Notes under the pieces: model-generated
Database searches by the model: none
What the model was told of the DNA's origin: nothing
What the model saw: only the letters and a program-made list of their open reading frames with translations
In this document: positions 51,130 to 62,800 of the stretch, piece by piece
Layout: the number at the start of each line of letters is the position of its first letter
How positions within the stretch are numbered: the first letter of the stretch is position 1
Source: Sanderia malayensis
Taxonomy: Eukaryota > Cnidaria > Scyphozoa > Semaeostomeae > Pelagiidae
Assembly: GCA_013076295.1 (NCBI GenBank)
Contig: RQOL01000699.1
Location: 1,984,001-2,048,000 of the forward strand
Reading direction: 5' to 3'
DNA length: 64,000 nucleotides
Translations under genes and position numbers: made by a program

Positions 51130-52330
51130 ACATATTACGCGGGAGCGAAGATGACGTATGGGGGTGTCCATATTGCTTAGGTGTTGGCCTTAGGGTTGAA
51201 TTAGAGTTAGGTTTACGTTATGCTGAGGAGAAAGGTGGTGAGAATGCGCAGTAACGTAATTGTTGGTACTGCGCAGCAGCGTATATGACGTATGGGTGTC
51301 TATATGGATGAAGCATCGTCCTTAGGGTTAGAGTTAGAGTTGGGCTATGCGGAGGAGAAAGGTGGTGAGAATGCGCAGTAGCGCAATTTTTGGTACTGCG
51401 CAGGAGCATGTATGACATATTGGTGTCCATGTGACTGAGGCATTGGCCTTAGGGTTAGGGTTAGGGTTAGGCTTGGACTACGCGGAGGAGAAAGGTGGTG
51501 AGAATGCGCAGTAGCGTAGTTGTTGGTACTGCGCAGGAGCGTATATGACGTATGGGTGTCCATATGGTTGAGGCATTGGGCTTTGGGTTAAGGCCAGGGT
51601 GAGGGTTGCGTTATGCGGAGGAGAAAGGTGGTGAGAATGCGCAGTAGCGTAAGTGTTGGTACTGCGCGGGAGCATATATGACGTATGGGTGTCCATATGG
51701 CTGAGGCATTGAGCTTTGGGTTAAGGCCAGGGTGAGGGTTGCGTTATGCGGAGGAAAAAAGGGGGTGAGAATGCGCAATAGCGTAATTTTTTGTAATGCG
51801 CAGGACCGTATATGACGTATGGGTGTCCATGTGGCTGAGGAATTGACCTTAGGGTTAGGGTTAGGGTTGGACTACGCGGAGGAGAAAGGTGGTAAGAATG
51901 CGCAGTAGCGTAATTTTTTGTACTGCGCAGGACCGTATATGACGTATGGGTGTCCATGTGGCTGAGGCATTGACCTTAGGGTTAGGGTTAGGGTTGGACT
52001 ACGCGGAGGAGAAAGGTGGTAAGAATGCGCAGTAGCGTAGTTGTTGGTACTGCGCAGGAGCGTATATGACGTATGGGTGTCCATATGGCTGAGGCATTGG
52101 GCTTTGGGTTAAGGCCAGGGTGAGGGTTACGTTATGCGGAGGAGAAAGGTGGTGAGAATGCGCAGTAGCGTAGTTGTTGGTACTGCGCAGGAGCGTATAT
52201 GACGTATGGGCGTCCATGTGGCTGAGGCATTGACCTTAGGGTTAGGGTTGAGCTATGCGGAGGAGAAAGGTGGTGAGAATGCAAAGTAACGTAATTTTTG
52301 GTAACTGCGCAGGAGTGTCACTGACGTGTT
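51130..52330 (+). repeat. Minisatellite of 121-133 bp units with embedded telomere hexamers
   Basis: The marker word (g)gaggagaaaggtggt recurs at 51224, 51351, 51484, 51617, 51750, 51878, 52005, 52138 and 52259, giving spacings of 127, 133, 133, 133, 128, 127, 133 and 121. Each unit holds a 9-base arm tgcgcagta, a loop of about 13, and the complementary tactgcgca (for example 51505-51513 and 51527-51535). It then has a gtatatgacgtatgggtgtc word and a run of TTAGGG or degenerate TTAGGG. The overlapping minus-strand frames of 70-78 codons are products of the repeat, not genes. Confidence 0.95.
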
Positions 52331-52654
52331 CTTGAGGATAGTCTTTTGAATCTCCATGGCGACTGCTGTTTATTGTTCGTTCATCTTTCGAAATATGTAA
52401 CATGGCTGCCGCCTGACCACTTTGTTAATGTTTCACCGCTTGTTAATTATAAATCATCAGGCATTGGCATTATTTATTTAAAAGGTGGATAAAGAAAATT
52501 CCTGATATTATATGTTACAGTCGGAGAAGGAAAAGAGAAGACGTGTAATAGATTTTATTATTTGCTCCACTTGACTTGAAAATTTGGACTTCTGTCACTT
52601 AGGCCCAAACAGGAAGAAAGTTGTACGAGGCAATAAGAAACGTTTATAAATGTT

Positions 52655-55600
52655 ATGTTGCTGACTAAATTTGTGGATAGTTCTCCGTTTTTAAGCAAGG
52701 CTGAGCAAGGCTTTGATGTTTTGCATTCGACAAGAATGGAGAACAGAGCGAGAACCGCCCCTGGAGAGTTAAACAAAAGAATCGCTTCCCAAGAGATTCT
52801 TCCTGATCGAACGGACGGTAAACAGCAATGGCGTGATGGCTCATTGTATACTGGAAGCTTTAAAAATGGTCTCAGGCATGGCAACGGTGAATCAAAATGG
52901 CCAAATGGAGAAGTATGTAGTCAGAAAATAGTTTTAATACACTGTTTTGAGGATATGTTATGTTATAAGTTGTTATGTTTATGTTTCCATCAAAATGCTT
53001 ATAGATGTTATGTTTATGTTTCCATCAAAATGCTTATAGATGTTCTCTCTCCTTTTTGCAACACTCTGCTGCTATGTAAATATATTTACAGAGCTATGTT
53101 GGAGAATTTGTTCGAGACAGAAGAGAGGGAAAAGGTTTTTATATCTGGTCAGATGGTTCTAAATACGAAGGTTATTTCAAAAGAAACAAGCGTGCTGGGT
53201 ATGGCAAGTTCCTCTTAGCGAATGGCAATTATTTTGAGGTAAGTGGCTTAATTCTTAGCTGTGCAATCGCGAAATACCTGCATAAATTAAGACTTGGTTA
53301 TTTGAAATTCTTCGAGATTATTTATTTAGGCGCGATTAATGAATTCATGGTAATTCACGCAAATTCTCAAAGTCGGTTTATCAATTTTTATGCAAATGGA
53401 GTTTAGAATGTTGCAATTTTGCGAGCTGGATTGTGAAATTTCATGTTGGCAAATCTTTGTTATCGAATATGTAGATTTTAATATAATCCAAAATTGTTTG
53501 TTTCAAAAAGTCGACTGAAAAACGGTTTTATCTCGCTTGACACAAGCAACTGATGGCACTTACACTTATCTGGTTTAAGGTGCGTTAATGCAACTTTTAT
53601 CAAAAGATTTGCCATGCTTTATCTTTCCAGGGCATTTACGCGCATGACCAGCGAGATGGACCTGGTGTTTTTACGTATAAAGACGAAGGACTGCAAGATA
53701 TCGGCATATGGAAGGCAAAGAAGATCGTCAAGATATGTCCAAAACTAAAAAATGCATTCACATTTCGAAACTTCACTCAGCATTCCATAAACTCGAATGA
53801 CAAAGAAGATCAGGACGAAATCGTAAATGTTGATAATAAAAAGAAGAAAAAGAAAAAAGAAACATCCGAAATTGTTCAATTGAGTTGCAATTTGAGCGAA
53901 GAAGACGAGTTGGTGATGCCTGAAAGCTTCAAATACAAAGATATTGTGAATTGCAAGAGAGAAGGCTTCAAAGCAAAAGGTCCGCTGGAGAATATGTCTG
54001 AAAGAATGATCTACGCAGCGTCCGAAGGAGACGTTGTAACTGTGGAGGAGATATTGAGAGAGTGCAATGTTCATCCTGACGTCACAGATAGAACTGGTTT
54101 CGGTGCGTTGTTGGCAGCGGCGGTAAGGCAGTGTGGTTTTTTTGAAACACCCGTACTTAAGCTATAATTTCTATTGAGTTTCACTTAAAATTTGCTGGAA
54201 TTCCGGGGGTTTACATATTGTTGCGTGTTGTTTTATTTCAGGTCAATTGTCACATTCATGTGATAAACTGCCTGCTTGATTATGGTGGAAATGTGAATGG
54301 CCTTAACGAAGAGGGGCTCTCCGCTCTGGCTGCTTGCCATATTCTGTTGTACACGAACCAGGATTTTGTTGACAACATAGCGGAGAACGTGCCTAAAGAG
54401 AACAGCTTCAATAGCATCGAGTGGGACAAACAACGAGGCTGCTATGTGCACAGAAACGATAGAAAGACGATTTTATCGATGTACGGGTTGCTCAGAAGTG
54501 TGAGCGGATCGAGTGGGAGGAACAGGCAAAAAATATCACAAGGTTCAACACCGGGCTCGTTGTTTGATAATAAACTAATCGTAAAAATCGGTGATCAGAT
54601 TGATGATCATGATAATGATTGCAATGACGGTGATAGCAGTCAGCAGGGTAGTGGAGATGAAGATGGTGAAGATCATGGTATGACTGAGAATTGGAAGCTC
54701 ACGTATTATCAGAGGACGCTGGGAAGGCGCGAGGAGTTGGCTGAGATTAATCGATGTTTTCAGAAGCTGAAGTCAGCACCGTTTGATGACAGAGAAGTGC
54801 TTGACGACACGCGTCTGCCACCATTGACGTTTTTGAAGGCGGAGGAAGTTGCGAAGGAGATTGAGGCTTTTAAGAAGAAGAGGAAGAGTGAAGTGAAGAA
54901 TAAAGAGCAGGTGGAAGAGTGTGGTGAAGATGTCTTTGACAAACTGTCTCATGCCAGTGTTTACCGTGGAGTTAGTTTTGGTGGCGCTCCGAAGATCTCC
55001 ATGGCGTGTGAAGATACGAAGCAGAAACTGTTGAATGCTGAAAGGTTTGTTTTTGAAGTACTATGATATTCTCAAGTGGATTTAATTGGGTCTACTTTAC
55101 ACACAACTTCCCGCATTAAGCGTTTGCAATGAAAGAAGTTATGTGAAGAAGTTGCTTCGTGCCATTTATTTTATTGTGAAGTTTAACGATTTTTTTGAAC
55201 ATGGTACAACAAGTTTGTTTGCTCAACTTGCTGCATGTCTGCATGACAAAGCCTTAAGCTCTGTCCCCATGACAGAAGGAGTTAGGGGGGGTTCCCTTTG
55301 ATTTGCGTAATACAACATCTCTTCTTGTAGGAAGCCGCATTTGAATGCAACGATAAACATGCTGCTACAGAGAGGTGCAGACCCAAATGCATCTTCACTG
55401 CCAATGCCTGTGCTGTTCTTTGCCGTAAAAAGTGCTGATACCAAAGCTGTTAAAGCGTTGCTATCCAAGAAAGCCGATACATCGATAAGATTAGACCGAA
55501 AGGTATGCATTACTTGCGTCACTCATTGTTATTGTTTCAAATATTGTTAAAATACAATAGGCTGTTGTTTTCCCATTGTTCTGAGCGGGAATATCAGCTG

Positions 55601-58542
55601 GAGGCTTCTCAATCAACTGGTTCTTATAAGCGGGTTTTTACTGTACATGTTATTTGCCTCCATGCTCAATCATTTGCATCTACTTATTGAATGGTTTCTC
55701 TTTAAGCATCTTGGTCTTGCCCCGTTGCATATTGCAGTCGCTTTGCCCTGTTCAGAAGGGATAGAGATTACACGTCTGCTACTGGAAGCAAATGCAGATC
55801 CAGATATTACAGATGAATTATTTGGCGAGGAGGAAAGAGGTAGAACAGCGTTGCATATTGCTTGTGCTAGAGAAGACTGTGATAAGGTATGGTTATGTTT
55901 TAGTTCATGCTTACGTTGATGGCAATGCGCTTATGTTGATGCTTATTCTGATGCCAATGCACGTGCAATGGCGAAGCTAAGGTAGTTAATTTGTGTGTTT
56001 ATGGTTTTGTTTTCAGGATGCTCAGAAAGTTGTTGAATACCTTGTGAAGTTTGGAGCCAACCCCAATACATTGTGTAGGGGACATTCGCCTCTTTCTTTG
56101 GCAATCTCCAGTGGAAACGATTTGGTAAGACGAGTCGAATCAATGAAGACAATTCCTACCCTGCCACTTGGAATATAAACACTTGACCATGTTTTAGTCA
56201 CATAATAATTGTTTTTTTCCGTGATAACCTGCTCATTAATCATGCAAGTGGTGCATACTCGCTTCGCTTTGCCTCCTGAAAACTCTAGCTTTGTGTTAAT
56301 AATAGGAGCTTTTAGCAAACACCGTTGAACAGTGCTCAATACACATATGTGTAGAGCTGTATATAAAATTAAGTGATACTCAGTGAAAAAGACGTATGAT
56401 TCGCTGCAACTCTTAGTTTCGTGATTACGCACTCATTAGGCAGATAACTCTAGCTTTGTGTTAATTATCATTGGACATTATGAATTATGCAAGGGGGTAA
56501 AGCTATTCCTGGATGCTTAGTTCGCTGTTTTTATCAAGCAAAGTACATTTATCGAGTTGTATTTGACGCTATGATGTTTGTTCTGTTAGGTTGTTGATAC
56601 CCTTCTGAAGAACAATGCTGATCCAAGCATGAAACTGACCAATGGCGTTGGATCTGCGCTGTGTGCAGCAACAACATTTGTAGCGGAGAGACGAAGAAAG
56701 CCAAACAGTAGAGTGAAACTTGTAAGCAGATAAGTTAGACGATCTCAGTCCCAGCTTCAATGTTGTGCAATCTTGCCCATGGCCCTATTGAGTACAGAGA
56801 TTGACTGTTCAATTCCTTTATGTTTCACTGTATTACAACTTATGTACTCATTGTTTCTTTGTCATTGTTTCACAACTTTGCTGTAAACATTCCTCACTTG
56901 TTTACATTGGTGTATATACACGGAACCCTGGTATTGCCAACTCAGTTTTCTTTTACGTGAATAGAAAGAAGCAGAGTAGCAAAGTAAAGCAGAGTAAAAC
57001 ATGACTATAACATATTATGTTTCTTTCTTCTTAGATTGATAAACTCGTGAAGACTGGCGCGGATCTTCTAGCTCCGATTCTTATCATGGATAAATATCCA
57101 CCCGGAACAGTTGTTGATTATGCCCATCACGTATTCAATCAGGTAGCTACAGATTGACTGAAGCAAATTATAGCAGTGTTTATTGTACGATACTGTTTGC
57201 TATGCAATGTAATAGTGTGTGCAACTGTTTTGAGGTTTCAATTTTTTTTCTTTTCAAGGATCGTCGCATTGCCCATACACCTTATCACGCATTGAGTGCT
57301 TTGGAGAGAGCATGCCACAATACCAGGAAAGAGGTATTAGAACATCTTGGTAATCTTCTCAGAACTGCTGCTCTAAAACGAGAAAAGGAAATGCTTGAGA
57401 ACGAATTAAGCAACATTCCCGAAGCAGGTATTATATTTTTCTGAGAATTTTATTTCCTATGTCACATTCTGTGCATTTTGTGGAAGTTTTTCCACATTAA
57501 TGGAAAAATCGGAATATGTGGAAGTATATTCAAGCCTCGTCTACGTGTGATTATGTTCTAGAAACTGCAAGTGAGGCTGAATGCAAGCATGATGCAACTG
57601 TGGTGAGCTTTGATGAAACAACAACAACAACTGATAAGAAAGGTGCCTCAAAGAAATTGACAGCAAAGGAAAAAAAGAAAATTGTTCAGCAAAGCAAATC
57701 CCCGAGGAGAGATCCAAACTGTGGACTACCATTTTCTGTTGTCAAGTCGAACGACCCGAAGACCATTGCGGCCCTTGAGATGAATGCAGCTAATCAGAGA
57801 CGCCTCGAGGCCAAAAGGAGGTTCAGGTATTGTTATGAATGCGGAAGATTAATTGGCATCAGATTGGCAGCATGTACTCGATGTAAGGAGGTGTTTTATT
57901 GCTCGAAAAATTGCAAGGTCAAAGCATGGAATCTCAGGCATAAAGATGAATGTGCTAGGCTTTCAGGTAAGTTTAGTAACACAATGTTGTTGTGTTGTAA
58001 ATATCTGAAATATCATTCTGAAGGCTCTTAATCCATTGGTTCTTACATCCAGGTTTTTACGGTACAACCAGCTTTTTTATACAGTAAAACCCGCATATAA
58101 TGTCGCTAAAAATCTGACAATATTACTCTGTCCTATTGATAATGGGTAAAGCAAGTTTGAACTGTGAAGTAGCTGTTTGTCTTGTCAATAATAACAGAAA
58201 CTTCGTTATGTGAGATGCTCGTAAATTCGCGCTCATTGTGACATTGTTGTTACAGGGAGACGAGGTAATGGGAATAGGGCAATATCTCCCACCCCTGTCA
58301 CCGAAGAAGGACCAGAGCTGCCGATCATCGATTTACGAAATTCGCCGAAAGAAGATCTGGAAACACGGAGCAACGAATCGAGAAAAAACAATAAACTGGC
58401 TGCTAAAAGAGAAGTTTCGGCATCGTCAAGAGCTGTCTCAATGAAACAGCCGTCACTTGATCAAACATTTTCCACTTTAAATGCACCAAGTAGAGAAGGA
58501 AGGAAGCTTTCTGCTTTCTCAAAGCTGAGTGCCATGATGTAG
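52655..58542 (+). CDS. ANKMY1: Ankyrin repeat and MYND domain protein 1 (MORN-ANK-MYND)
   Basis: Twelve exons join in phase: 52655-52912, 53092-53238, 53631-54122, 54242-55044, 55331-55502, 55707-55886, 56017-56124, 56590-56721, 57035-57142, 57259-57427, 57562-57966 and 58256-58542. They give 3,261 bases, or 1,086 residues. At least three MORN repeats come first (DGSLYTGSFKNGLRHGNGES, YVGEFVRDRREGKGFYIWSD, KYEGYFKRNKRAGYGKFLLA). Ankyrin repeats follow, for example LLQRGADPNASSLPMPVLFF, LLEANADPDITDEL and LVKFGANPNTL. A C-terminal MYND zinc finger (CYECGRL to HKDEC, with CTRCKEVFYCSKNC) follows in exon 11. The protein is probably a scaffold; its biochemical role is not known to me. The start is the first ATG giving an open frame; an alternative is 52736. 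A two-codon-offset ATG just upstream opens only a tiny frame. Confidence 0.93.
52969..53042 (+). repeat. Perfect tandem duplication of about 36 bp
   Basis: The block starting gttatgtttatgtttccatc and ending aaaatgcttatagat occurs twice in immediate succession inside ANKMY1 intron 1, without visible differences. Confidence 0.85.
55539..55645. mobile_element. MITE family A, partial copy in ANKMY1 intron 5
   Basis: Contains attgttaaaatacaatag, attgttctgagcggga, and ends ttataagcgggtttttactg then ta, matching the right two thirds of the elements at 9998-10149 and 62994-63146. The left terminus is missing. Confidence 0.7.
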
Positions 58543-58871
58543 ATACGAACTTTTTAGAGAAGACTTTTCTATTAGATGTATATTATGAAATAAATGAGTG
58601 GATTGAGGCAAGGCTAAAGAGTGAGTTATATTATCATATTTTTTATATTTATTTACTCAACTGTCAACATCTTAAAGTTATTTAAGAATAAATGAGGTAT
58701 CAAAGATATCAAATGATTAAAGTTTTGTGGAGAGTTTTGAGTTAAATATGCAACTGCTCTTTCTATAATGTCACTTGACTGCTCCAGCATAGGTGCACCA
58801 CCATCACTATACAGTGATGAAATACAAGATCAAATCTGCTGCTTTAGGTATATTACACAAGTCTTCATGTC
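58543..58871. other. Convergent 3' ends of ANKMY1 and RPB8
   Basis: The 329 bases between the two stop codons must contain both 3' UTRs. A plus-strand aataaa-like signal (gaaataaatgag near 58588-58599) could end ANKMY1. No coding frame or other feature is seen. Confidence 0.55.
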
Positions 58872-59618
58872 TTAGAATGCGAGTCTCTTCATAAGAAGAT
58901 AAACATTTTGATCAATTTCCATTCCATGCAAGTTATTTGCATCTCCTTGCAGCCTCATTAGAAGTCCACCAAAAGAAACATAAGCAGATCTATAAGAAAA
59001 TACAAAAATAAATCAATTGACGCAACAATACAAAGTTGATATAAAACGACGGATGATGGTGATGACGTATGAAGATGGTGATTCAAGGTGATATGATTTA
59101 TGGCATACAGTGATACTTAAAAGACTTACAATCTGTTAGAATAGTCGGTATTAGGGTCCTCTGCATCGATTCTATACGTTTTACCATACATGACGTATTC
59201 AAACTGATCTGCTTTCGATGGCCCAGTGTCGATAGGGTTGTAATCACCATCATCAGGTGTCTCGTCTGCTTTTAACGTTGTTGTTATGACCACACTGAAC
59301 TTGTCGTTCAAATCAACTGGGTAAACTTGAGTGTTGACGTCGAGAATCATGTCCATTTTGTAACTTTCACTCTCGCAATGAAGCCTAGAGACTGGAATGG
59401 AAAGAAACTCTGTGAAAGCCTGTTCTTCAGTGAATGGCCTAGCTGTCTGGAACGATCTTGGGTTGCAAAGCCTTCCTGAGAGCTGATCTCTAACGATTTT
59501 CAGGACAGAATAATATTTCATGATTGTTGATTAGTCAAACCTTACCTCGATCAAATTTTTTGCCACCAGGATCGATGTCTTTGACAAAAAATATATCTTC
59601 AAGTATTGAGCCAGCCAT
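58872..59618 (-). CDS. POLR2H: RNA polymerase I/II/III shared subunit RPB8 (RPABC3)
   Basis: RPB8 is a small OB-fold subunit common to all three nuclear RNA polymerases. Three exons, 59546-59618, 59130-59391 and 58872-58989, join in phase to 453 bases. That gives 150 residues plus stop, exactly the length of the human protein. The start [20 protein letters not shown] and the phrases [54 protein letters not shown] and the end YLLMKRLAF are diagnostic. It converges with ANKMY1 and diverges from BMS1, with start codons about 215 bp apart. Confidence 0.97.
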
Positions 59619-59832
59619 ATTCTTCTAAAGATGTTGGATTGGAATGGAACTCTGGTAGCTGATAAGTTGAATTGAATTGTATGATTTATTTTACCCCCGT
59701 CTTTACTTTAACGTCATTTTGACCAAGTTACTTTGTTCGAATATTTCAAGGGGTAAAAATTGCTGACAAAACAATCCACGTGCTCCACGTGCTCAGCAAG
59801 CCTCTTTCAGAATTTGAATTTAGGCCATCAAA
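59619..59832. promoter_or_regulatory. Bidirectional promoter between RPB8 and BMS1
   Basis: Only 214 bases separate the two start codons, so the genes very likely share this promoter. Two perfect CACGTG E-boxes lie at 59777-59782 and 59786-59791. No TATA box is evident. Confidence 0.65.
59777..59791. promoter_or_regulatory. Tandem CACGTG E-boxes, 9 bp apart
   Basis: ccacgtgctccacgtg holds two canonical E-boxes of the kind bound by Myc/Max, Mnt, USF or TFE family factors. They sit about 42-56 bases upstream of the BMS1 ATG and within the shared promoter. Binding is inferred from the motif only. Confidence 0.6.
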
Positions 59833-62800
59833 ATGGAGACGGATGACAAAAAAGTCCACAGAAAACGACAGGCAGGACCTAAAGCTGAAAAGAAAAAGAA
59901 AAGGCACGAAAATGCAAAGAATCCCAAAGCATTTGGCTTTCAATCTGTGCAAAAAGCTGCCAGAACATTTCATAGAAGACAAGATTTGGAGACGAAGAAG
60001 CAACACATTCCCCTTGTTGATAGAACACCCCTCGAGCCTCCCCCTGTTGTCGTAGCAATTGTCGGTCCCCCAAAAGTCGGAAAGACCACATTGATACGCT
60101 CATTAATTAAGAATTTCACAAGGGAGAAGATATCTGACATCAAAGGACCCGTAACAGTTGTATCAGGTAATAACATTGCAAGTAAATAGTATGTTGTTAC
60201 AATACTAACTGAACTGGGGGAGTGGGGGTGGGAGCCAGAGTGTTGCTCTACCCCCTCCCCTTATAGGTATATTTACAATTTCAACCCAATTTATTTTTAA
60301 TTGTTTTTGGTTAAATTTTAGGAAAGAAGAGGAGAATTACATTTATAGAATGCAACAATGATATTAACTGTATGATTGATATTGCAAAAGTTGCAGATTT
60401 GGTAATTCTTTGCTGGTGTTCATAACTTTACCAAGTTAACTTGATTCATAGATAAACAATTCTTCGATTTCATGAAGTTTTCTATAATTGAGTTTTGCGT
60501 TTCAGGTACTTCTTCTTATTGATGCAAGCTTTGGTTTTGAGATGGAGGTCTTTGAATTTCTCAATATCGTACAAGTGCATGGATTTCCGAAAATCATGGG
60601 TGTTCTCACACACTTGGATCTCTTGAAAAACAACAAATCGTTAAAAAAAGCCAAGAAGAAAATGAAAACTCGGTTCTGGACAGAAGTATACCAGGTATTA
60701 ATCGCAATTTTACAAGTTATGAAATCTTTGACTTGTGACATTCTTTTATGCTGTTCACTGTTCTTTGAATTACAACACAATTATAACTTAAAATTTTTTT
60801 CAACAAGGGTGCAAAATTGTTCAATCTATCAGGGATCAGCCATGGTAGCTACTCTAAGACAGAGATTCACAATCTTGGTAGATTTATATCCGTCATGAAA
60901 TTCAGACCATTGAAGTGGAGATCAACTCATCCCTATGTGATGGCCGACAGGTTAGTAGCTATGTTTTTGTTGATCCATATGCCTACATTTCATAGCTTTA
61001 TGGGTCTGTGCCTCACAGGTTGTCAACTGTTTTCCTTCAGGCTCATGGGACATGTGTTTTGTAACTCATCTATTTGTGCCTCACAGCTCCCCGAGTTTAT
61101 GCTCCAATGAATTTTTTAGGGTTGAAGATTTGACAGACCCTGAAGACATTAGACAAAATCCAAAGTGTAACAGAACTGTTTGTCTTTATGGTTATACAAG
61201 AGGCGCCCAGCTGAAAAACAACTCAAAAGTTCACATAATTGGTGAGCTAGATTACTGATCATAACTTCTCAATTTGTTATTTAGCTCATTAATTCCAATG
61301 AAAATTAGATTCAACATAAAAATTTGTTCTCAGGTTGTGGAGATTTCATTGCAAAGGATATTAGTTTTCTTCCTGATCCTTGTCCTCTACCCGAGAAAGA
61401 AAAAAAACGTTCTTTGAACGAAAAAGAACGTCTTGTTTATGCACCAATGTCGGGAGTTGGCGGTGTGGTTTACGATAAAGATTCTGTTTATATTGATTTG
61501 GGTGGAAGCCAAGCAGGACAGCGATCAGCAGCTAAAGAGGATACAGTAATAGTCATGCATATTGCTTTATGTATTAAATGTTTCACTTCAAATTTAATTT
61601 AATTTATTGATGAGGCTAACTGGAAGTAATTGGTAGCTTTCTTTTCAAAGGTTGATGGAAAAGTTGATAACCAATATGTTTCGTCTCTTATTGGTGCTGA
61701 GGCGACCATAGATGCCAAAATGGCCAACAGTGGACTGACAATTTTCAAGGTTCATTGTTAATTTTTTCCTTCATTAATTCTTGCTTTTTTGTGTGCTTTT
61801 CCAAGAAAATGTATATCGTTTTATTTGTTTCTATTTATTTACATAGGATTCACAACCAATTACTGCCAAAGATGTCAGAAGGTATAAATATTTTATAATA
61901 TTTTCGATATTAAGATGCTATTATTATATTTTAATTACACGTTAATAAAGTGATATGCAAACAAATATGGATGGACAGGAAGTGAAAACCACAAAACTCA
62001 AGTGCTTGCAATTAGTAAACATGATTCTCTTTGTGCGCAATTTCTAAGTGCCTTAGAAATTGCGCAAAAACTTTTATTATGCTAAACTATTTTAGTTTTA
62101 TTCATTTTTGCTCGTATAATTCATTGTGAAGGTTTTTTTTGGAGGAGTTGATTCAACTGAATTCTACTTCGGTTAAAATAACTTGATGAGTTGAACTGTA
62201 TTATTCGTGCAGTGACGCAAATTGGACGATTCCAAATGAAGAAATTGTCAAAGACGAGAACGGAAGAGCAAGACGAGAAGCTATATTTGATGAAGATGAT
62301 GATGAAGAAGATGATGAAGAAGATGATGAAGAAGATGATCATGATGATGAGAGTGATTCTGGTTTAGATGAAGATGAAAGTAGTGTTGAGGAATATGATG
62401 AAGCTGATTCTTCGGAGGAGAATTACGATGAACCTTCGACCAAGAAATCTAAGAATGTTAGCTCTTATTTCTTACGCTTTTCTGATTATAAACGCATTAT
62501 TTTTTTGTGTGGAACTCAGTTGAAAGAGGTAGCATTAGTTGGTTATTGACAGAGTTAATTTTAATCTTTCAATCGTCTCATTAGGTCGATGATTCAGAAA
62601 CGATTGAATTTGAAGAAAGCGAAGATGACTCCGACGAAGATGAAACCATGAAAGAAAATCAAACTTTTAACAAGAAAGGTCACAATCATATCATTTTTAA
62701 TACTCTTTCAAAAGAGTTTATGCTTTATTTTATTGAATATACTCTCACAGAGTTACTGTATGAATGTTTTGAGTTATGTTTGCTGGAAATTTCAGAAATC

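Noticed and set aside
51218..52217. Six similar minus-strand open frames of 70-78 codons (MDTHTSYTLLRST type)
   Set aside because: They are the same frame of the minisatellite repeated, with no domain and no independent start context. The repeat explains them fully.
51130..52330. CRISPR-like regular spacing
   Set aside because: The whole unit is repeated; there are no unique spacers, and the locus is in a eukaryotic genome.
59780..60055. 91-codon frame overlapping BMS1 exon 1 in another phase
   Set aside because: The frame at 59833 contains the conserved basic N-terminus and the P-loop, and its phase fits the next exon.
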